This document shows positions 58,342-64,000 of a stretch of 64,000 nt of DNA, piece by piece (within the stretch, counting starts at the first letter, position 1; every line of letters starts with the position of its first letter). Origin of the DNA: Verrucomicrobiaceae bacterium (GTDB taxonomy: Bacteria > Verrucomicrobiota > Verrucomicrobiia > Verrucomicrobiales > Verrucomicrobiaceae); contig JAIBCL010000012.1 of NCBI GenBank assembly GCA_019694165.1, positions 124,001 to 188,000 of the forward strand. The letters are read 5' to 3'. Below the pieces are notes generated by a model. It was not told the DNA's origin, searched no databases, and saw only the letters and a list, made by a program, of their open reading frames with translations. The translations under genes were made by a program, and so were the position numbers.

Positions 58342-58581
58342 ATGGACACCGATCAAGCCCTCCAGAATCAATCACTCGATCACATCCGCGAACTCCTCAC
58401 CACGCACTGGCGCGAGGCGAAGGACTCCGCCGACGATGACGGCAAGTTCGCCATCGGCCTGCGCATCTCCGTGCAGGACGGCGCTCCCTCAAAGCTCAAA
58501 GTGAAATGCTCCATCAGCAAGACCATCACCGACGAGATCGAGAGCCAGGTGGACGATCCGGAACAGATGAAACTTCTCTAA
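58342..58581 (+). CDS. Small hypothetical phage-like protein
   Basis: A 79-residue protein from the ATG at 58342 (MDTDQALQNQSLDHIRELLT). It has a helical N-terminus and a strand-rich middle (GKFAIGLRISVQDGAPSKLK), ending in ITDEIESQVDDPEQMKLL. Similar small proteins occur in phage early regions without known role. Located 25 bases after the LmbU-like gene. Confidence 0.62.
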   Translation: MDTDQALQNQSLDHIRELLTTHWREAKDSADDDGKFAIGLRISVQDGAPSKLKVKCSISKTITDEIESQVDDPEQMKLL

Positions 58582-58604
58582 CCCAAACCCCAACACTCAC
58601 TACC

Positions 58605-58814
58605 ATGACACCATCCGAACTATTCAATTGGGCTCTCGCCATCGCACTTGGCTGGGGCGTGATCGTTTTCTTCATGCCTATCGACAAATGGTTGGGCGCG
58701 TTCTTCTCGCGTCGGCAGACTCGCATCAAGCATCTGGAGGAACGAATCGCCGCCGTTGAGCGGAGGATCGACGAACGGCCGGGAACCGCATCACCGACCA
58801 GCCAGTCAGATTGA
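58605..58814 (+). CDS. Small single-pass membrane protein with C-terminal coiled coil
   Basis: A 69-residue protein from the ATG at 58605. One membrane helix (LFNWALAIALGWGVIVFFMP) is followed by a short basic and coiled-coil region (RRQTRIKHLEERIAAVERRI). No family recognised. It is 23 bases after the preceding gene and in the same direction. Confidence 0.6.
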   Translation: MTPSELFNWALAIALGWGVIVFFMPIDKWLGAFFSRRQTRIKHLEERIAAVERRIDERPGTASPTSQSD

Positions 58815-58829
58815 CTTGCTACGCAGGTC

Positions 58830-59258
58830 ATGCCTCGCCTGCGTTTCCGCGCCAAGCAATCACCCTCCCGCCTCGAAGAACGCTTCCTGCTCCTCTGGCA
58901 GATCGCCAAAGGCCCACGGCTGGAGCGGGAGTTCCGGTTCCACCCGGAACGAAGGTGGCGCGCTGACTTCGCCTACCTGCCCGGCCGCGTGCTCATCGAG
59001 GTCGAGGGTGGCATCTGGGTTAACGGTCGTCACAACCGCGCGGCTGGATTCAACGCGGATCTGGAAAAATATCTTGAAGCGTGTCTCGCAGGATGGCGCG
59101 TGTTTCGCTTCGGACCGGATCAGATCACGATGGAGAATGTGGTGCGGATGGTGGACATGATCACCGAAGAACTCGACGAGTGGCTGCAAATGAGACCCGG
59201 CCCCGTAGAAATTGCCGCCGAGGAATGGCGCGAAAAGGAGGCAAGGGCATCGTCGTGA
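58830..59258 (+). CDS. DUF559/Vsr-like endonuclease-domain protein
   Basis: A 142-residue protein. LEREFRFHPERRWRADFAYL and RVLIEVEGGIWVNGRHNRAA give the PD-(D/E)XK elements (Asp, then Glu-x-Glu), followed by DLEKYLEACLAGWRVFRFGP, the usual helix and strand of Vsr/DUF559 endonucleases. Phages encode such proteins for DNA processing. It is the last recognised gene of the element. Confidence 0.75.
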   Translation: MPRLRFRAKQSPSRLEERFLLLWQIAKGPRLEREFRFHPERRWRADFAYLPGRVLIEVEGGIWVNGRHNRAAGFNADLEKYLEACLAGWRVFRFGPDQITMENVVRMVDMITEELDEWLQMRPGPVEIAAEEWREKEARASS

Positions 59259-59907
59259 CCAAGACAAATGAGGTGACCATTTGCCGCTCAACTTTACACC
59301 TTCGGCGTTTTAGCGGCGCGTCTGATTTGCCTCTGGAAGTTCGTTTGGATGCGTCTCCATGCCTGGTGATGCCGGTTATTGCATCGCACATCGGACACGT
59401 TTGTAAGGCTTAATGCCCGCAGTTGTGGTGAAAAAAGTGGAAAGCTGAAAATTCGATCCTCATACGATTTGAAAGGGGGGATTTCCTCCCGAGGTCAACA
59501 GCGAATCGCTTAAAAGATTACCTAGTGCGACATGAAAGTTGAATTCCAAATTGTTCAATACTGATCTTCATCGAACCGTGAGATGGACCCGTGGTTCCGT
59601 CCACGCGAGTCTAACGGCACTGGCGCGACTGGTAACGGTCGGGTCAGAAACTGCCGCGACAATGTGAAACGGCTGCCAGCAATAGACGGCCATGGAGTTA
59701 GGCTGAAGGGCAAGTCCAACACAGGTGAACTGGGGCACGCTTCGTTACCATTGATGAGCCAAAGTTGCTGTCAGGCTCTGCCAAAAGGCAAGTGGTACAA
59801 GCTGGCCCCCTATGTAGGGACTCGCGGAGCTGTTCCTGGATAATTCTGAGAACCTTTCGGCCTTCGGAAGATCCGGTAAGAGGATGCGAATCGTAATCTT
59901 CCTTGGG
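59259..59907. other. Non-coding right edge of the element
   Basis: About 650 bases without a convincing gene. 59420-59580 is noticeably AT-rich; an open frame at 59583-59843 (plus) has odd composition and no recognised relatives. No tRNA or integrase gene was seen. Confidence 0.45.
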
Positions 59908-60537
59908 TTACAAATTTCGCTCCACAGCCCAATACAACCCTGCGAGCGCGATCACGCCGGATGCGGGGCGGGCGATAACTTTGCAGTACCAGTCGCGCCG
60001 CCACCACTGGGCCACGGCGGCAAAGGCGACGGCAACGACGGCGACTTGGCCGAGTTCGATGTCGATGTTGAAAGCTGAAGATGGCGGGCAGGAAGGCGTC
60101 GCGATCAACAGCTGCTTTCTGAAACGTATGCGCGAAGCCGAGGCCGTGGATGAGGCCAAAGGCAAACACCACGAGTGGTCGCCAGCGACTGAGGCGGTCG
60201 CGAAACAGACTCTCCACCGCGATGAAGGCGATGCTCAGAGCGATGGCGACCTCGACCACGCGCGCTGGCACTGACACACCGTAAAGCGACAGACCAAGCG
60301 TGAGCGAGTGCGCGATGGTGACGACCGTGATCTGCACCAGCAGCGCCTCGAAACTGCGGCCGAGAAAAAGAGGCCGAGGATGAAGAGGATGTGATCAAGC
60401 CCGTCGGGCAGAATGTGGGTGAAACCCAACTCCACATGGCGCGGCACCACCACGCTGAGCGAGGCGGCGGCGATGATGGTGAAGAGGCTGCGGGTCATGA
60501 GAAAGGCGATATGGATACACGAAGCGCGGCTGATCAT
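59908..60537 (-). pseudogene. HupE/UreJ-type membrane protein, frameshifted
   Basis: The HupE/UreJ pattern is spread over three frames: HVELGFTHILPDGLDHILFI from the start at 60537; after a shift near 60365, FEALLVQITVVTIAHSLTLG, VEVAIALSIAFIAVESLFRD and VFAFGLIHGLGFAHTFQKAA; after a second shift near 60080, NIDIELGQVAVVAVAFAAVA to YWAVERNL. Both shifts fall in short homopolymers (a run of five A and one of three A on the plus strand), so sequencing error is possible. Intact members are metal-permease-like proteins of about 200 residues. The start ATG directly follows the stop of the Cys-rich remnant. Confidence 0.75.
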
Positions 60538-60735
60538 TCACGGCTTTTTCATCTGCGCGTTGTATTCCTCCGTGACGCCGTTCAGCGGTCGGAGGATGCG
60601 GTTGCATATCATACAGGCGCATTCGTAGTCTTCGAGAAATGCTTTGCTTAGCTGTGCCGATGCTGCCGGGAGCCGGAACGGGTGAAGCCGTTTGGGGTCA
60701 TCTACCGCCAGAGAGCGAAGTTTACTTCTTCGGCC
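60538..60735 (-). pseudogene. Cys-rich small protein, 5'-truncated remnant
   Basis: One frame reads LAVDDPKRLHPFRLPAASAQ, LSKAFLEDYECACMICNRIL and RPLNGVTEEYNAQMKKP before the TGA at 60538. No start codon precedes it within the frame except one inside the Cys-rich region. The CACMIC motif could bind metal or haem. Its stop abuts the HupE-like start (TGAATG), so it was the upstream partner in an operon. Confidence 0.4.
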
Positions 60736-61969
60736 ACCATTGCTTCACGAAGTCGAGCGCCCACTCGGGCTTCTTGTCGGCATGGCAGACGTTGCAACTG
60801 TTCGGGTCGCCGTTCTTGATCGTGTCTGCGGGGGAGATGAAATCGAAGGTGTGATTGCGCGCTTCGAAGTCCACAGCGTTGGAGCCGGTCTTGGTCATGT
60901 GGCACTCGATGCACTGGCTACCGGTGCTCAATGCGCTGTGGTGCGTGTGTTCGACGACGCTCTTTTCTGCCGGGCCATGATCTTTGTCGGAGCCGTGGCA
61001 GGTCATGCACAAGGCATTGCTTGGCGCGTCTTTGATGGTCATCGCGGTGTGCGTGGCGCTGTGAACGTCGTGGCAATTCGTGCATTGGATGCCGTGGTTG
61101 AACATGACGCTCTGGGGGAAGGTGTTGCCCTGCACGCGATTCTTGTGCGCGGTGCCGTTGTGCCAGAACTCGGCGGTCTGCTTGCCCTCCTCGGGCTTCA
61201 TGCCGTTCCAGAACTTCGCGAGTTCCATGCCGGGCTGATAACCGACTGCCCAGGCAAAGGTGAGATCGTTGGGTTTGCCTGCCTGATGACAGGACAAGCA
61301 AATATCCATTGAGCGCTCGGTGCTGAGGCGCGCGGGATTGACGATGTTTTCCTTCTTCGGTGTCGCACTGTGCTCGCGGCCTGCGCCGTGGCAGGATTCG
61401 CAGGAGATGTTCAATTCGGCCCATGATTCGGATTTCACCTCCATGCCCGTGCTGTGGCATCCGGCGCACAGATTAAAATTGGAGCGCTGCTTCCAGTCCT
61501 GATGCTGCTCCCACCACCAGTCCGTCTTCGCGGTGTAAGGCATCCACTTCTTGTCCTTCACACTCCACTGTGCGGGGAAGACCACATCCTTGCCCTCCAC
61601 CTCGCCGATGAAGCGCTGCTTCCATCGGCTGCCGACGACCCACTTCACGTCTTTGAGTTCAAACTTCCGATGCTCACTCGCGATGCTGAAATCGGCGAGC
61701 ACCGTGGGATGCGGTCCCTCGGTGGTGGGCACGCGGATCATTTTGTTGTGCGCCGTATTCATCCAGCCGTCCATGTGCGCTTGATGGCATTCGGCGCATT
61801 TCTTGGCACCGACGAACTCCGTCTTCGCTGGCATGGCGGCGACGATGGCAGCGGTGGTCGGATTGTCCTTTGCCGCAGGAGCAGGAGCAGCGAACGACCA
61901 GGCGACGACGGCGGCGAGGTAAGCGCCGATAGCAAACAAGACAGGATGCTGGCGGAGGTGGTGTTTCAT
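60722..61969 (-). CDS. Octahaem c-type cytochrome, exported
   Basis: A 415-residue protein from the ATG at 61969 (MKHHLRQHPVLFAIGAYLAA), which starts with a signal or anchor helix. Eight CXXCH haem sites are present in order: CAECH, CAGCH, CESCH, CLSCH, CTNCH, CMTCH, CIECH and CNVCH. Spacing recalls cytochrome c554/NrfB-like multihaem proteins; no hydroxylamine-oxidoreductase Tyr motif is evident. It should carry electrons in the periplasm. It lies 35 bases downstream of a predicted beta-barrel gene, suggesting an outer-membrane partner. Confidence 0.88.
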   Translation of the reverse strand: MKHHLRQHPVLFAIGAYLAAVVAWSFAAPAPAAKDNPTTAAIVAAMPAKTEFVGAKKCAECHQAHMDGWMNTAHNKMIRVPTTEGPHPTVLADFSIASEHRKFELKDVKWVVGSRWKQRFIGEVEGKDVVFPAQWSVKDKKWMPYTAKTDWWWEQHQDWKQRSNFNLCAGCHSTGMEVKSESWAELNISCESCHGAGREHSATPKKENIVNPARLSTERSMDICLSCHQAGKPNDLTFAWAVGYQPGMELAKFWNGMKPEEGKQTAEFWHNGTAHKNRVQGNTFPQSVMFNHGIQCTNCHDVHSATHTAMTIKDAPSNALCMTCHGSDKDHGPAEKSVVEHTHHSALSTGSQCIECHMTKTGSNAVDFEARNHTFDFISPADTIKNGDPNSCNVCHADKKPEWALDFVKQWWPKK

Positions 61970-62004
61970 AGTGAAGGATGGGTGTGAGTTGAAGTGAAAG
62001 AGCG

Positions 62005-62787
62005 TCAGTTCAAAGCGGTTTTCCAGGGCGCATCGAACTCCCATTTGAAGCCAATGTAAGCGCGCATTTCCGGGCCACCGCGTTGATGTTCGCGCAGACT
62101 GGTGCCGATGGCGGCATGGACTTTGAAGTTATCCGCTAGCTCGCGCTCGATGCCGATGTTCGTGGCGAAACGATTGGGGGCGCCGGGTTCGTCGCTGGTT
62201 TCAAACAACACCTCGCCCAGCAACGAGGTGCGCTCGGCGATTTCATAGAACTGCACGAGACTCGCGAACCAAACGTTGTCGCGCGGCTCGGTGATGCCGT
62301 CGATGGTGGGCTCGCCGATGAAGGTGTAGCCGAGATTGCCCAGCAAGGTGTAGCGGCCCCAGGTCTTCTGCACGCGCAGCAGCAGGTTGTAGTCGAACTC
62401 GCCCGTGCCCAGCCCGCGCGAGGTGCTCGCGCTCGGCAGCTTCACTTGCAGCGAACCCGCGATGCCGGGCAGCGTGTTCGTCTCCTTCACGAACATGTAT
62501 TTCGTGCCCACGATGGCGTCTTCCCAGCCATGCACGCCATGCTCGGAGAGCCAGGGAATCTCGAAGTTGAGTTCCTGCCGGTCGGTGAGGCCATAGACCA
62601 GTTCCATCACCGGCAGTTCACGATTCAACGTGCCGTCGCTCTTTTCAAATAACGTGCCCACATACCACTCGAAGCGTCCCTTGTCCGCCGTGGGCACATC
62701 GCCGGACTCAATGGGCGGCACTGCTTGCAGTCGCGCAGGCAACAGCAGCAGGATAATCGCCAAACAAAGTTGTCGGGTCGCACGCAC
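62005..62787 (-). CDS. Predicted outer-membrane beta-barrel protein
   Basis: A 260-residue protein with a signal peptide (LCLAIILLLLPARLQA). The mature part is a series of amphipathic strands ending in aromatic residues: FEWYVGTLFEKSDGT, MELVYGLTDRQELNFEIPWL, GEFDYNLLLRVQKTWGRYTL and MRAYIGFKWEFDAPW at the C-terminus. It resembles the MetA-pathway/transporter-type barrels. It lies between a lipoprotein and the octahaem cytochrome in one minus-strand run. Confidence 0.75.
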   Translation of the reverse strand: MRATRQLCLAIILLLLPARLQAVPPIESGDVPTADKGRFEWYVGTLFEKSDGTLNRELPVMELVYGLTDRQELNFEIPWLSEHGVHGWEDAIVGTKYMFVKETNTLPGIAGSLQVKLPSASTSRGLGTGEFDYNLLLRVQKTWGRYTLLGNLGYTFIGEPTIDGITEPRDNVWFASLVQFYEIAERTSLLGEVLFETSDEPGAPNRFATNIGIERELADNFKVHAAIGTSLREHQRGGPEMRAYIGFKWEFDAPWKTALN

Positions 62788-62796
62788 GGCTTCAAG

Positions 62797-63285
62797 TCAT
62801 GGATTGGTTGCCCGCCAGCCAATGGGGCTGCCATCCGGCAACCGCACGACGTTCTCTCCCGCATCCGCCGTGAGGTGCTGCGACGTGCCGCCGCGATCCA
62901 AATGCAACACCGTGATCCGTCCTGATTTGATCAAGACCGGCACTTCAACCATGCCGGAATTCCTGGCCCGCGCTTTGATCAGGTAGCGCCCCGGATGAAG
63001 CGGAACGATTGCTGGAAGAAGAACATTCTGCTCCGTCGAGTTGCGCACGACCTGAACACGATTCCCGGCTGGCGTGCAAACCTCGTAGTCCGAGTGTGGC
63101 AGTTCCACCGGACCGTCGGCATCGCCCTTCATCTCACGCCGGCTGAAGACCTTCAGAGCGCCATCTTCCCGTGCTCCAGCTTGAGCGGCGGAAGACGGCC
63201 CCACAACGGTGGTGATCTTGACTGGTTCCGGCGCAGTGCAGCCGGACATCAGCATGAGGAGCAGGAACGGAGATGGCGCTTTCAT
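62797..63285 (-). CDS. Small lipoprotein of unknown function
   Basis: A 162-residue protein from the ATG at 63285 (MKAPSPFLLLMLMSGCTAPE); the frame upstream is not used. The lipobox LMSGC places the lipidated Cys at residue 16. The rest is strand-rich (EVCTPAGNRVQVVRNSTEQN, GRYLIKARARNSGMVEVPVL, ITVLHLDRGGTSQHLTADAG), perhaps an Ig-like domain. It ends 9 bases before the barrel gene and is first in the operon. Confidence 0.7.
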   Translation of the reverse strand: MKAPSPFLLLMLMSGCTAPEPVKITTVVGPSSAAQAGAREDGALKVFSRREMKGDADGPVELPHSDYEVCTPAGNRVQVVRNSTEQNVLLPAIVPLHPGRYLIKARARNSGMVEVPVLIKSGRITVLHLDRGGTSQHLTADAGENVVRLPDGSPIGWRATNP

Positions 63286-63315
63286 GGGTGCAAAATAGCC
63301 AAGATGTATGTCATA

Positions 63316-63328
63316 TTTCAAGTTGAAA
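63316..63328. promoter_or_regulatory. Operator-like palindrome between divergent genes
   Basis: TTTCAAGTTGAAA (6-bp arms, one central base) lies in the 73-base gap between the lipoprotein and chrB-like genes. On the minus strand TTGAAA is followed 17 bases later by CTATTT, a fair promoter; the palindrome would cover its -35 box. Confidence 0.45.
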
Positions 63329-63358
63329 GACCTGTTTCATCAAGGGATTATCGCCCCC

Positions 63359-64000
63359 ATGACCGACCTCTCCTGGCTCCTGCTGCTTTACGGCCTGTCG
63401 TCAAAACATGGCGCGGCGCGGCTTGCGCTCTGGCGTCAGCTGAAGCGACTGGGTGCCGTTTCATTGAAGACCTCCGCCTACGTGCTGCCCGACCGCCCCG
63501 AACTCTACGAGAGCTTTCAGTGGCTCGCCCAGCGCGTGCGCGAACAGGGAGGTGACGCGACAATCGTGCGTGCCGCCGATGTGGACGGCGTGAGCGATGC
63601 TGAACTCGTGCAGATGTTCCAGCACGCACGGGCGGAAGACTATGCGCAAATCATCGAAGAAGCCCGCCCCCTGATGCCTTCGGGTAAGAAGGGCAAATCG
63701 AAGGCCAGTGCGGAAGACATTGAGAAGATCGCCGCACGCTTCGAAGCCGTGAAGCAAGTGGACTACTTCGACTGCCCCAAGTCCGCCGACGTGGAGCACT
63801 TGCTGCAACGCCTCAGCACCAACACAGCGCTCGCCCAATTCAAGACACTGACGATCAAACAATACCAAGGACGAACCTGGCTCACACGCCCACGACCCGA
63901 GGTTGATCGCGTAGGCTCCGCCTGGCTCATTCAACGGTTCATTGACCCCAAGGCCGCGTTTATCTTCGCCAGCGAACCGCGCGCCCATCCCGAAGCCCTG
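63359..64000 (+). CDS. chrB: ChrB-like chromate-resistance protein, cut by window end
   Basis: An open frame of 214 codons from the ATG at 63359 to the window end. The N-terminal ChrB domain is seen in WLLLLYGLSSKHGAARLALW, LKRLGAVSLKTSAYVLPDRP and YESFQWLAQRVREQGGDATI. The second domain starts with GRTWLTRPRPEVDRVGSAWL followed by IQRFIDPKAAFIFASEP, the ChrB C-terminal signature. ChrB proteins are reported as chromate-responsive regulators of chrA transporters. It is divergent from the cytochrome operon with an operator-like palindrome between. The symbol is given on domain content; the 3' end is not visible. Confidence 0.82.
   Translation, partial: MTDLSWLLLLYGLSSKHGAARLALWRQLKRLGAVSLKTSAYVLPDRPELYESFQWLAQRVREQGGDATIVRAADVDGVSDAELVQMFQHARAEDYAQIIEEARPLMPSGKKGKSKASAEDIEKIAARFEAVKQVDYFDCPKSADVEHLLQRLSTNTALAQFKTLTIKQYQGRTWLTRPRPEVDRVGSAWLIQRFIDPKAAFIFASEPRAHPEAL

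Larger units (their letters stand above)
33460..59260. mobile_element. Putative integrated plasmid- or phage-like element
   Basis: The block starts where the LRR gene is broken and contains two excisionase-like HTH proteins, restriction-modification, a signalling operon and a full replication module (SSB-like protein, nuclease, helicase, primase-polymerase, sigma-like and LmbU-like regulators), ending near a PD-(D/E)XK-type nuclease gene. Replication genes are packed with ATGA overlaps as in phages. No integrase, capsid, terminase, relaxase or mating-pair gene was recognised, so either a partner supplies mobility or the genes were lost. Flanking att repeats were searched for by eye and not found; both edges are approximate. 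Confidence 0.5.

Noticed and set aside
59583..59843. 86-codon plus-strand frame in the right edge of the element
   Set aside because: Unusual composition, no recognised relatives and no coding partner.

Overview
The window is GC-rich bacterial DNA that is almost entirely coding. The gene content suggests a Verrucomicrobiota chromosome (Prosthecobacter- or Verrucomicrobium-like). Supporting features are a Tat-exported sugar-phosphate isomerase-like protein, REP-type Y1 transposases, a collagen-like remnant, a plant-type leucine-rich-repeat protein, ArnT/GT39 glycosyltransferases and a sulfotransferase/radical SAM operon. This placement is inferred from gene types; no rRNA or tRNA gene was seen.

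Region 1 (1-9050) is core metabolism: the 3' end of a gamma-carbonic-anhydrase-like gene, a bifunctional-nuclease-family gene, and glutamate synthase gltB and gltD. A hicBA toxin-antitoxin pair sits between gltB and gltD, and the start of gltB is tandemly duplicated in its own leader. Region 2 (9090-14900) is a small junk and defence island: a PIN toxin-antitoxin pair, an intact and a decayed REP transposase, an ADP-ribosyltransferase-like gene with a small partner, an AT-richer orphan lipoprotein, and a 3' fragment of carB. Region 3 (14920-23690) is envelope biology: two divergent modules that each couple a PAP2 phosphatase to ArnT-like glycosyltransferases, then membrane proteins. Region 4 (23810-31900, minus strand) holds an apparently exported protein with two SAM-methyltransferase domains, and a probable operon of membrane protein, small ribbon-helix-helix protein, sulfotransferase, EamA transporter and two radical SAM enzymes that ends in a strong terminator.

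Region 5 (about 33460-59260) looks like an integrated element. Its left edge interrupts a leucine-rich-repeat gene. It carries (a) a type I restriction-modification operon, hsdM-hsdS-DUF488-unknown-hsdR; (b) a convergent four-gene operon encoding an SMC/ABC-type ATPase, a histidine kinase with HEAT-like repeats and two response regulators, preceded by five copies of a CCCATAYGGG-like decamer; and (c) a self-contained replication module: SSB-like/DUF669-type protein, PD-(D/E)XK nuclease, 50-residue membrane protein, PIF1/RecD-like helicase, a degenerate primase-helicase, and a fused primase-helicase-family A DNA polymerase of about 1,600 residues. The polymerase gene contains an 18-copy GGGTTCA array and a 28-bp inverted repeat around an AT-rich core. 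No integrase, capsid or conjugation gene was recognised. The ATPase-kinase-regulator operon beside the modified restriction operon is the best candidate here for an undescribed system, probably defence.

Region 6 (59260-64000) resumes chromosome-like content: a decayed HupE/UreJ gene and a Cys-rich remnant downstream of an octahaem cytochrome c, a predicted beta-barrel protein and a lipoprotein (originally one minus-strand operon), diverging from a chrB-like gene cut by the window end.
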